Shown: positions 10,624 through 19,789 of the stretch, one piece after another
Layout: every line of letters starts with the position of its first letter
Position numbering within the stretch: position 1 is the first letter of the stretch
Assembly (NCBI RefSeq): GCF_943734655.1
Contig: NC_071354.1
Span: forward strand, 45,917,544-45,981,543
Reading direction: 5' to 3'
DNA length: 64,000 nucleotides
Source of the DNA: Sabethes cyaneus
Lineage: Eukaryota > Arthropoda > Insecta > Diptera > Culicidae
Position numbers and translations under genes: made by a program
The notes under the pieces: model-generated
The model's input: only the letters and a program-made list of their open reading frames with translations
The model's database searches: none
Told to the model about the DNA's origin: nothing

Positions 10624-11665
10624 TGACGCAGAACTACGTAAGTCTCTTTGTAGTGATAGTAGCATGTATTCATGCTTGTAATCATTCGATTCTTCCTGTA
10701 TACATACTATATGCGACATATATACATGCTACATACGTTGTATGTAACATTTATCAAAGTAGTAACATTGCATATGTTCAATTCTCAAAAGATTGTGCAT
10801 TTGAAAACCACTTAATAAAATCAAGAACACAAACTATTACTTTCCTGCTACTTACTGAAATTAAAGATTGTTTTTATTACCCATGGTTCCCCACGTTGAA
10901 GGGATTTTACCAATTCAATCCTATTTTCTTTTCTTTCTCTCTTTTCCTATTTTATCAACAGGACATCTTTTCACTACACTTCTAATGAAACGGCAAGCAT
11001 GCGTATTCATACAGAGTCGTATTGTAACCGAACACTACAGCTGTAGCACATTTTTCCAACACAGATATCAAATTCGACTAGGTTTAATCGTCTCGCAGTA
11101 AAGAATTTGCAATCTGTTGGGGCAGTGAACTTGTGTCGTTTTTTCTGGCATACTTCCCTAACACAGACATCAAATTGGACTAGGTTTGATCGCGTTCGCA
11201 AGAAATCTGTTGGCACGAGGGGGCTTTAACAATCTTTCTGGCGTACTTCCCAAGCAAGGACATCAAAATGGTCTAGGTTTAACCGCGGTGATAAGAAATC
11301 TTGTTGAAATGAGGAAACTTCGTCACTTGTTTTGGATTACTTCCCAAGCACAGATATCAAATTGATATAGGTTTAGATCATCATAAAGAATCTTCTAACC
11401 AATCACGAAGCGAGAATTCTGGTAAAACACAGGTTCATTATTTTCTATTTTTCAATAGTTCAACATCAAGAATCCACACTTTTCTTCATTTGGGTCAATT
11501 CTTAGAAGATTTTCCGATCGATTGATGTAAGAATATTGAAAATCGATCGGAAAACCGCTGAGCTATTAGCGCTCAATACCTTTCATTTTTCGTGACGCTC
11601 GCATTTTTCGATTTTTTGGAATGACACCCTATCTCAAAACTTGCCGTAAGACGTAGTTCTACGTC
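10624..11665. mobile_element. Inverted-repeat element carrying a minisatellite
   Basis: GACGCAGAACTACGT at the left end (10624) and the inverted ACGTAGTTCTACGTC at the right end (to 11665) form ~15-bp terminal repeats, themselves partly palindromic. About 1 kb lies between them, including the four-copy tandem repeat at 11041-11395. No transposase frame is present. The target duplication is unclear. Confidence 0.55.
11041..11395. repeat. Four-copy tandem repeat, unit ~93-102 bp
   Basis: The phrase ACAGATATCAAATTG...TAGGTTTA recurs with ACAGACATC-type anchors at about 11061, 11163, 11256 and 11350 (spacings 102, 93, 94). Each unit also carries CTTCCCAAGCACAG before the anchor and an AAGAAATCTTGTTG-like word after it. 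Units are diverged, so the array is not recent. Confidence 0.75.
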
Positions 11666-11765
11666 AAAAAAATAAAAACTCTTCTTCCATCACTCATACT
11701 TTCCAATTGGAATCCCTTGGCGCATGCTACAAATGCTTCAAAGAGAAAACAAATGAACACCAACA

Positions 11766-13985
11766 CTGACACGCCACACCAATTTATTTATTTATTTATT
11801 TATTTATTTATACTAGTCTTCGAAATTTCGTACAGACAGTTCTTAGTAATTACTTATTCTAAGTTTAAAAGTGGTCCGAGTAACATTAAAATCATAATCG
11901 TCAGAAACAGTATTAAATACACGACAACATACGTCAAATGGATTGTTTTGAGCGAATTGAGTACGGTGCATTGGAAGCCTAAAGAAATCAGCTCGTCGAG
12001 TATGCCTTGGTGGAACGTTAAATCGGACTCGACTTAGGAGCTCCGGGCTGTCGATATTACCTCCAAGAAGATCAAAGATGAATAGCCGTTGCAGCAAAGT
12101 TCTCCTATTCGCCAACATTGGCAGACGTATCAAAGCGCATCGATGTTCGTAAGGAGGCAGTCGAATTGGATCATCCCAGGGCAGCAACCGCAGAGCATAC
12201 CGAACGAAGTGACGCTGGATTCGTTCGATCCGGTTGATATGGACAGCGTGGTAGGGTGCCCATACAAGCGCCCCATACTCAAGGATACTGCGTACAATCG
12301 CACAGTAGAGAGCCTTCAAGCAATAAGAGTCGGTAAACTGCTGCGTATTCCTTTTTATGAAGCCCAGAATAGCGTACGCCTTAGCAGTAGTGGCTGTAAT
12401 GTGCTGAGTGAAACATAATTTGTTATCTAGAAGAATGCCCAAATCTTTAACGGAATCGACTCGGGTGATACTAGCTGAATCCATTTTGTAGTCAAACAAG
12501 GTGAGATGCCTATTTCTGCAGAATGAGATGACATTACATTTCTGCACGTTCACGTCCATTCCGTTGAGTTTGCACCAACTTAACAGCGAATCGATGTCGG
12601 ATTGTATGGCAGAGCAGTCAACACTGGAAGCGACTACCCGATAGAACTTCAGATCGTCGGCAAACATATACTTGGACGATTTTATCGTGGAGCACAAGTC
12701 GTTTACAAAGAGAATGAACAACAGTGGGCCCAGGTGACTTCCTTGGGGCAGACCGGATTGAATCTCAAATGGTAGGGATTTCGTTCCATTAACACGTACG
12801 ACTGCAACGCGACTGGTGAGATATGATAGTACCCACCGTGTCAACCATTCAGGAAATCCCATTTTTTCCAGTTTCGTGACCATCAAAGAGTGTGGCACTC
12901 TATCAAAGGCTTTTGCAAAATCCACATAAACCGCATCAATTGGCTGACGTTTTTCAAGCGCACTCGTTAGTGAAGAAACATATGCCATCAAGTTGGTAAC
13001 TGTCGAACGTTTTTTCACGAATCCATGCTGCCATTCCGAAATGACATGATGTACCTTCGGGTAAAGTGAATCGTGGATAAGGCTCTCGAATACCTTCGGC
13101 AAACAACTCAGAATCGAAATTCCGCGGTAGTTCTTAACGTCGTGAGTGCTACCTGCTTTATGAACAGGTGTAATAGCAGCAGTTTTCCACACATTCGGGA
13201 AAGTTCCTTCCGACATGGATTGATTAAAAATAATCCTTGCAGGAATCGCGAGCGTCGCAGCACAGTTTTTGAAGAGGAGCGGTGGCAGGCTGTCAGGTCC
13301 GGCGCCTTTCGATTCGTCGATTGATTGCAGCTTCCGCATTACGTCACTATCCGAGAAATGAAAAAGCGGCATGCTCAAATCGAACAACGGCAATCTGTTC
13401 AAATACTCCTCAGACGAAAGTGGTAAGTTGTTACTTTGCACACTTCGAAAGAAAGATGAGAACAAGTTTGCCGACTCCGACGGGGACTCAGCTACATTTT
13501 CGTTGTAATGCACACGTTGAGGGATTCCGCCTTGTTGCTTGCGATTTTTCACGTACGTCCAAAACGATGCAGGATCATGCTTAATGTTGTCTTCCATGCG
13601 ACGAATATAGCAACGAAAGCAGTGAGCAAGCAATGAGTTGTATTCGCTCTCAATGTCACGCAGCACAGCTTTATGGCTATCATCTTTCCAGCGAAAATAT
13701 TTTTTTCTTGCCTTACGGAGACGGTTACGCAGACGCTGTAGCTGGTTGTTCCACCACGGTTGTCTACTACCGCGCTGACAGAATTGTTGCTTCATAGGGA
13801 CAACATCACGAAGTGTACTATAAATGCGCTCATAGAAACATGATACGGCTTCATCAGTACTGCATCCAACAAGAAACTCCTCCCAGCGAATCTCAGCAGT
13901 CTATTAATTGATTCAAAATTGCATCTTTTAAAGTCAAATGACACAACGTATAAAAAATTCAGGGGTACTGCATACATGGTGTGAT
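11766..13985 (-). mobile_element. CR1/Jockey-like LINE, 5'-truncated, near-intact RT
   Basis: Minus-strand non-LTR retrotransposon. The 3' end is an (AAAT)n microsatellite (TTTA repeats on the + strand, about 11783-11811), followed upstream by the open frame at 11843-13795. Coding sequence continues further upstream in frame to about 13905 (WEEFLVGCSTDEAVSCF), and a frameshifted piece (SFDFKRCNFESINRLL) reaches about 13985. The endonuclease domain is missing, so the copy is 5'-truncated, as is common after incomplete target-primed reverse transcription. Clade is inferred from motif style. Confidence 0.9.
11843..13795 (-). CDS. LINE reverse transcriptase open frame (650 codons from first Met)
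   Basis: RNA-dependent DNA polymerase of a non-LTR retrotransposon. Visible blocks: an endonuclease-RT linker rich in R/K (residues 1-100), the GAGPDSLPPLLF block (about 165-176), NYRGISILS (222-230), WQHGFVKKRS (255-264), the first catalytic aspartate block VDFAKAFDRVPH (291-302), SGLPQGSHLGPLLF (347-360), and the catalytic FADD box at 378-381. It ends with a long C-terminal region (LEYGALVWAPYH, RHFVRYALRLLPW) usual for CR1/Jockey-type ORF2. The first Met is internal, because similar sequence continues in frame upstream to about 13905. No stop or frameshift lies within the frame. The protein alone would lack an endonuclease. Confidence 0.93.
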   Translation of the reverse strand: MKQQFCQRGSRQPWWNNQLQRLRNRLRKARKKYFRWKDDSHKAVLRDIESEYNSLLAHCFRCYIRRMEDNIKHDPASFWTYVKNRKQQGGIPQRVHYNENVAESPSESANLFSSFFRSVQSNNLPLSSEEYLNRLPLFDLSMPLFHFSDSDVMRKLQSIDESKGAGPDSLPPLLFKNCAATLAIPARIIFNQSMSEGTFPNVWKTAAITPVHKAGSTHDVKNYRGISILSCLPKVFESLIHDSLYPKVHHVISEWQHGFVKKRSTVTNLMAYVSSLTSALEKRQPIDAVYVDFAKAFDRVPHSLMVTKLEKMGFPEWLTRWVLSYLTSRVAVVRVNGTKSLPFEIQSGLPQGSHLGPLLFILFVNDLCSTIKSSKYMFADDLKFYRVVASSVDCSAIQSDIDSLLSWCKLNGMDVNVQKCNVISFCRNRHLTLFDYKMDSASITRVDSVKDLGILLDNKLCFTQHITATTAKAYAILGFIKRNTQQFTDSYCLKALYCAIVRSILEYGALVWAPYHAVHINRIERIQRHFVRYALRLLPWDDPIRLPPYEHRCALIRLPMLANRRTLLQRLFIFDLLGGNIDSPELLSRVRFNVPPRHTRRADFFRLPMHRTQFAQNNPFDVCCRVFNTVSDDYDFNVTRTTFKLRISNY

Positions 13986-13989
13986 GCTA

Positions 13990-14585
13990 TCTTTTTCTCA
14001 TGTAGCAGTGAAGAGACAAGAGAATAGAGAACATCTTTCAGAAAGTTCATGCAAAACGGTTTCCTGCTGACAACTAGGGGCGCACTCACTTTCAAATTGC
14101 AAACATGTAATACAATAAAGTGTAGCATGATACAACTTCAAGTAATCAGTGATTGGTATTCAAGAGCATTTAGGATATAAGATCAACTAAGTAAGATTAT
14201 AAAATATAAGGCATTAGTGATAGACAAATGATATTTGTTTAAGAGATATTAATATTATCTTATTGAGCGTATTGCGCAATTACGCAATGGAATGAAATGA
14301 TACTTATCCCTCGTTGCATCATAGCATTTTTCGCCGGCCTGTCAAACTATCTCCTGTAGGAGAACAGAAATATAACTGAATCTTCTGCCATTTCCTTTCA
14401 ATTATCTGCGCGTTCTTCACTTCTCTCCGGAAAAACACTTAATATTCTTCAATAATCACAGTAACTAACACTCTACTTCGGTAAAAAAAACCCACCAAAA
14501 CACCTTTAAAAGCACATAACTCTGATGAACAGCTAGGTCAACTTTCAGTGCTACCAGCACTCTCTCCTTTGTCAATAGAAAACAA
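13990..14585. other. AT-rich interval, no gene recognised
   Basis: No domain, splice series or sharp repeat was found. The open frame at 13934-14128 overlaps the frameshifted LINE edge and has no independent support. Confidence 0.4.
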
Positions 14586-14589
14586 GTGA

Positions 14590-15205
14590 AACCAAAAGAG
14601 AAAAAACCCGATTGAGGAAAAAGAGATCAAACGAGATTTGAAAAGAGAAAGGTGGAACAAAACGTTGGATAATACAGAACAGGAAAGAAAAAGAAAAAAC
14701 AATAATATTTCAAAGAATCTAAGAAAAGGGTAAAACAGGAGAGAAAAAGCAAAATTAAAATCGGAAAGCAAAGGGAAAAAGGGAGCCAAAAAGAGAATAA
14801 GCCTGATGACAAAGAAGGAAAAATGGGAGATCCAAAGGAGGAAAAACAAACAGACAAAGAAGAAAAACGAGAAAGAAAGGAGATAAAGAGTTAGAAAAAA
14901 GCGAACACTAGAAACGAGAAAAGGGAAACAAAAAGACGAATAATGGAAAGCGAGTAAAAAACAGGATTGAAAAGAAGAAAAACTGGGCACAAAACGATGA
15001 AAAATGGAACAATGAAATAGGAAATATGGAATAGTCAAACGATAAAGAAAAGAAAAGGGGAAAACGGAAAGAAAAGGAAGAAAAGTGAGAGCAAAAATAA
15101 GAAAAAAAAACGATACAGAAAAGGAAAAAAGGGAAAAAAGTGGGAAAATGGGATTGAAAAAGAGAAGAAACTAAAAAAACAAATAAAATGTAGAAGAGAA
15201 AAAGA
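14590..15205. repeat. Polypurine tract (A/G-rich on + strand)
   Basis: About 600 bp dominated by A and G on the + strand with GGATTGAAAA and GAAAAACG words. It begins just after AATAGAAAACAAGTGAAACC, which also borders the purine tract at 4330-4888, so the two belong to one repeat family. The minus-strand 166-codon frame here is F/S/L-rich by composition and is not called as a gene. Confidence 0.7.
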
Positions 15206-15211
15206 CGATAG

Positions 15212-15690
15212 ACTCCAACCCTAATTTGAAGAAAAAGTCTAATTTAATTCCAATTTTAAATTCAATTTTAAATCAAATTTAAACTCTGATTTCAAATCCA
15301 ATTTCTAGCACAAATTGAATTCCAATTTCAGGTCTAATTTGAAATGTAATGCCAAGTCTAACCTCAAATACCATTTAAATCCAATTTGCGTCAAATATTT
15401 CAAGTCGATTTCATGTCTAATTCAAGTCCAGTTTCAAGTAAAAACTTATAATTTTATTTTATGTAAGTCCGATTTGATATCTAATTCAAAGTAAAACTTC
15501 CAGTCCAAATCACCACAATTTTAGGTCCAATTGCCAGTTTAATTTGAAGTAAAGCTTCAAACCCAAATTCGTCTAAATTCAAGTCTAATTTAATGCCTAG
15601 TGTCAAGTTCGATTTCTAGTCCAGTTACAACTCTTATATCTAGTCCAGTTGCAGGTCTAATTTCTAGTCAATATTAACTTTGATTGTAAA
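15212..15690. repeat. Degenerate short-period tandem repeat (AAGTCCAATTTC-like)
   Basis: The words TCCAATTT, TCTAATTT, CAAGTCTAATTTC and CAAGTCCAATT recur every ~12-20 bp for nearly 480 bp, with C/T exchange in the unit. Units are too diverged for exact counting by eye. It directly follows the polypurine tract, so the two may be parts of one larger repeat. Confidence 0.65.
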
Positions 15691-15699
15691 TCCAATTGC

Positions 15700-16139
15700 A
15701 CCCAAGAGTCCGGAGTTTTCAATATAATCGGCCGGTTTTTGTGATAATTAATAATAATAATATGATTACTTGATTTTCTAGGCCAAAATATTCGTCTAAA
15801 AGCTCGGGTTCCCCACATTTTGTTTATATTTGTGAACTGAAGGCTGTTCATCCCTTTGCTCTGGTGAATCGGTGCACATGGAGCAATAAGCAAGTAAATA
15901 AATTTTCTGAATATTTTCGGAATTCTCAAGAAAGATGAAACTTGCAGTACCCGTAGTAATGCTTCATGATTCTCGTTACTACGTTCGTTTGGAAGTGGAA
16001 CTAAGAAGTTTCATTTTCTGCCACATGGACAATTTCGTGCTGTGAAAAATCTATTCTAAGCAAAACGATATAAGTGTAAAGCATTGTAATCCGCTCAAGA
16101 ACTTAAGAACGATTATATTGGCGATTAGCGAATTCGACA
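15700..16139. other. 3' flank of dipeptidase gene 1
   Basis: No other gene seen. It should contain the 3' untranslated region of the minus-strand dipeptidase that ends at 16140; I did not find a convincing minus-strand AATAAA close to the stop codon. Confidence 0.35.
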
Positions 16140-17621
16140 TCATTCCTTATGTATTCCCATATTTGACATGCACGGTTGATTGCCAACACCTGCCTTTTCA
16201 AATTCCTCAAATGGTATGATATTTTCGTACGGTGCAACATCTGCCATACTGTCACGAACTTGCTCGACGGCTCTAAACACACGTAATAAATTAAGACCAG
16301 CCAGTTTGCGTAACTCTTCCCTAGTCCACGGTCTAAACCATTCGCCAGATTTCAGTCGACCGGCTGCTAACATATCAAACAGATCTGGATACTTAGATAC
16401 GTCTTCCAAACCCTGCGGAGTTGCAGAAACCCCATCATAATCTCCACCAATTCCTATGTAATCGGGTCCCGTAATCGATTTGATGTGATTGAAATGCTCT
16501 ATAAAAAGTTACACTCATTAGTTTAGGTCAAACTAATACCAACCACTACTATTTACTTACTAACGACATCATCTATAGAATTTCCACCCACAAAAGCTGG
16601 ATAGAAATTAACCATTACAATGCCTTCATTCTCTACCAGCTCTCGCAATACATCGTCCTGTACGTTCCGATGGTGTTGAAAAACGGCATGCGAAGACGAA
16701 TGGCTGAAAATTACCGGAGCTTTACTATACTTGATGGCATCACGCATTACCCCGTGACTGACGTGCGAAACATCGATCATCATTCCGAGACGGTTCATCT
16801 CCCAAACTACGTTGCGTCCCCAGGGGGACAGATTATTCAGCTGCGGTTCCGTCATCTCGTCGATAGGCGAAGCATCAGCCCACGGTGTGTTGCACGAATG
16901 TGTCAACGTTAGATAGCGAACACCCAGTTCGTAGAACACTCGAAGCACGGCCAGTCTGGAATCGATCGAGTGTCCTCCCTCAACCACCAACAAAGATGCA
17001 ATCTTTTTCTCCTCAAAAGCTTCCATGATTCCATCGGCTGAGGTAACGTATTTCAGATCGTTTGGGTATTTGGCGATCAGTCGCTTTGCCACATCGATCT
17101 GTTCCAAAGTTCTGGCGACAGCGTCCAGATATTGAGTGTCATTGCACCGGACGTACGCTACCCAGAACTGGGCGCTCAACTTACCCTGCCGTAAGCGAGG
17201 AAGATCCGTGTGGCTGGTGTTCGCTTCACCCCACACCGGATGCAGTTTTAGGTTTGAATCTAAATTGAAGTTCGCTAATCGATTTCGTTCATATTTGTAG
17301 ATGTTGAAGGGAAGATCGTTGTGGCTGAAAATGTCTGTATTAATTACAGAATGTAAACTTTTACATTTAAAATTACCCATCAATTAGTGGAACTTCGTCT
17401 AAAACATCCCGACCAGCGAATTCATCATAGGATGACACCACAATCAATGGAATCGCAATTGCACAAATCGTAATCACAGCAGCGGCTGCACATGCTATCA
17501 CTAACTTTTTGTTGCCTAAAACTGAAGAACATCACGGAGGAATGTAAAATCGAATTTGAACAAACGCGTGTTTTTTTTGTTCGAACCATTCAACGAACTT
17601 ACAGGATTGAAAGACGGTCAT
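16140..17621 (-). CDS. Membrane dipeptidase (peptidase M19), copy 1
   Basis: Zinc dipeptidase of the renal/membrane dipeptidase family, which hydrolyses dipeptides at the cell surface. Exons on the minus strand: 17621-17603, 17521-17377, 17324-16561, 16498-16140 (19+145+764+359 nt = 428 codons plus stop), all with GT/AG borders and short introns (81, 52 and 62 bp). Residues 13-35 form a hydrophobic anchor; no hydrophobic C-terminal GPI tail is seen (ends MGIHKE). Family metal and active-site motifs are intact: HNDLP (H56, D58), VEGGHS (E170), DVSHVSH (H242), FSHSSSH (H263), HHRNVQDD (R274) and GGDYDG (D329). The 19-nt first coding exon was assigned by reading frame and by comparison with copy 2. 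It lies head to head with copy 2. No gene symbol given because insect orthologues vary. Confidence 0.95.
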
Positions 17622-17639
17622 CTTATGTTGTTTGGTAGA

Positions 17640-17800
17640 TCTATAATGTGTGAGTTATGATTGATTACCCATTTGAAAGGTTTGTTCCTTCGATACGATA
17701 AGCGACAGTTTATTGCTGTTGCTTTGACGGTCGTAATCCAACCAATAATAACTGATTGAATTTCAGATAAAACAGTCTGACGTTGTGGCGATAAATCAAA
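17640..17800 (-). promoter_or_regulatory. Possible upstream region of dipeptidase 1 with GATA words
   Basis: Just upstream of the minus-strand ATG (17621) there are several GATA-type words: GATAAG at 17697-17702, GATAAA near 17767 and GCGATAAAT near 17791. GATA factors drive many gut genes in insects, so these could be binding sites, but such words are frequent in AT-rich DNA. No TATA box was identified with confidence. Confidence 0.2.
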
Positions 17801-18119
17801 TCACTTAGTGTAAACGGCTGTTGTCTGTTTTTAGCTAAGCTGATAATGATGGACGTCGTACCAAATGACTACCGCATTGCAATGGTTGGCCTATGGAATA
17901 TTGTTCTTTCATTTCTAACCAGCGGATCTCCTAGCTTGACAAAATATAACGATCTACAGCGTGCTACAAATGATTCTGCTATCATCTTATTTTTGCGCAC
18001 TTTTCGCTTCACGTCTTGTCCTACCCTAGGGATACTATTCACGCCTTTAATTTCAGTATTTTTTTATCATTTCCTTCGACAATTGTAGGCTATCGCGGCG
18101 CCGATAGAACCAAACGATA

Positions 18120-18620
18120 GCAATTTACCACGGGACATCGAGATCGTCATGGAGGATATGAACGCCCAGGTCGGTAGAGAAGCAGTGCATAACCGGTGAT
18201 AGGGCCCCATAGCCTGCAAATCGACACGGCAGAGTAATAGACATTGGCAACGGCACTATACAGGGTAATTTCCAAGATGTTAGAATAGAAGACGCTATCG
18301 GAGGAGTGGATGGAAGGAGTTGTTTGTCACATCGATCAAGTGATCTTAATGGAAGCTTGCACCAGTTCGGAGCAAATTTTTCGTCAACCGATAGATTCGG
18401 CAGTTAACCAATTCAAGCACTAATCCAAAATTTCGATTCACGGTATGCCTACCAAAAAAGGTTGCATTGTGTAAAAAACAATTATACATACCTCTGGACT
18501 ACATAAATATGAAGTTCGGAAGGCACCAAACCGGAATGACAAACAGAGCACGGTGGTCAACACTCGCACAAGCACTCGCTGTACAGGAAGTGGCTCACGA
18601 GATCATTTTGCATTGTGCTG
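18120..18620 (+). pseudogene. LINE endonuclease remnant (RTE-like), + strand
   Basis: The + strand reads LPRDIEIVMEDMNAQVGRE and then breaks into stops. This matches the conserved apurinic-like endonuclease box (usually I-GD-NAQVGRE) of RTE-type retrotransposons, with the family GDxN degraded to EDMN. Further family-like pieces follow with frameshifts. It may belong with the RT remnant at 24040-25020, the copia element and a SINE now lying between. Confidence 0.55.
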
Positions 18621-18629
18621 AATGATGAA

Positions 18630-19285
18630 ATCTAGAGGTAGTATTCCTGTCCTAGCATTTGTCTGGTGTTGACTTTGATGTAGGTTGGTTCAGGTGGCTA
18701 TCATGCTCGGCTCGTGAGTGAGTGGTTCGCGAGTATAAATTAGTTTTGATCAGATAGCAGCCTCCGTCAATTGCAATAAAAACAATCATTGCCTGATTCC
18801 AAACACGACAAAAATTAGGATTGATCGTACATGAACCAACTGGAGAGGACTGTTAAAGTTTTGTAAACGTAACAAAGAGAGAAATGGGGAGAGAGAGAGA
18901 GGGGAGAGAAATGACCCCTGTTAATAGACAGATTCACTTATAGAAATTTTTTTGCCGCCTTATAGTAGTGTTAGCACCGAGCGACATTCTCAGTTCAAGG
19001 ATAAAGCTGGCTAATTTCTGATCGACTGTACAGACAAACTTAACCATTAAACTAAACAAGCATAAAGCCGCGGTGGCTTTCGACGTATCAAAAATTTCTC
19101 TCCTCTATACTTGATTCTCGGCTACTCGTCGCCGATTGAGCGCCAGTTGAGCACGAAACACACGACTTCAACCTGGTCGAGCCTTCTAGCACGTTGTAAT
19201 CCTCTGTATCAAATGCCAGTGGGATGCTTGAAGAGAACGGATCCGCTATCCGTTTGTACTCCGCTAAAAATAGCCCACAACATCT
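18630..19285. other. Non-coding interval
   Basis: No gene recognised. A short GA-rich run is present near 18890-18910. The + frame at 19111-19401 runs into the SINE and is not supported. Confidence 0.35.
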
Positions 19286-19289
19286 TCAC

Positions 19290-19520
19290 CTTTCGGCAAG
19301 TTGAAAAAAGCAAAGCAAAGCCTAGGTGCTACATTCCATTTCCGAAATTAGACCTTCTGTTTTTTATACGACAGACTTCGCACCCAGCTGTTAGAGTATA
19401 AGAAAATTGCGGGGATAGTGATACGACCCTACTGACTTTAACAACCTTTTCCAGCCGAGATTCGAACATACGACGACCGGCTTGTTAGACCAGTCAGCGT
19501 CGTACCTCATACCTTGAGGC
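19290..19520 (-). mobile_element. tRNA-derived SINE (Feilai-like), minus orientation
   Basis: Read on the minus strand: an A-box-like TGGCCTCAAGGTATGAGG start, B box GTTCGAATCTC (about 19452-19462), a body with CAGTAGGGTCGTATCA, then TTAGAGTATAA-type and CTTTGCTTTGCTTTTT-like sequence at the far end. The same far-end segment occurs at 61690-61830, and the B-box part parallels 10040-10215. The copia element inserted at its tRNA-like end. Confidence 0.65.
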
Positions 19521-19525
19521 CATCT

Positions 19526-19740
19526 TGTTAAGAGTGCAACCACTGCGTACTACATACCTTCCTTCTGCAGTACTTTGACTGCGCCTTTGATTATTGTTTT
19601 TGCACCGGGTGACAGTTCCCGCTAATTTGTTTTTCCAAAACCTACTGTAACTTTAACGAATAAACACGTTGTTATATATTGTTCCGTATTCTCGTGCTTT
19701 TATTCCCGCAAACGTTTATCCGAATCGCAGCAACACTTTA
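19526..19740 (+). repeat. 5' LTR of copia element
   Basis: Begins TGTTAAGAGTGC and ends AACACTTTA; 215 bp, identical to 23817-24031. It contains AATAAA at 19659-19664 and a TATATA word at 19673-19678. The TG start is canonical; the right end is TTA rather than CA, set by where the two copies stop matching. Confidence 0.96.
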
Positions 19741-19755
19741 GGTTACGGTGCCCAG
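19741..19755 (+). other. Primer-binding site of copia type
   Basis: GGTTACGGTGCCCAG directly follows the 5' LTR. From memory of the family, Drosophila copia has a very similar site (GGTTATGGGCCCAG) that pairs with an internal fragment of initiator methionine tRNA, so this element probably primes the same way rather than from a tRNA 3' end. Confidence 0.75.
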
Positions 19756-19789
19756 TTAACGCGTCGTGTTTTTGAAAAGTGTCACGAAT

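Noticed and set aside
14538..15038. 166-codon minus-strand frame resembling a membrane protein
   Set aside because: Hydrophobicity comes from T-rich codons in a purine/pyrimidine tract; the same effect appears in overlapping frames.
19766..19789. Upstream ATG as start of the copia polyprotein
   Set aside because: It would add only eight residues before the conserved gag start; the ATG at 19790 fits the family better. Not excluded.
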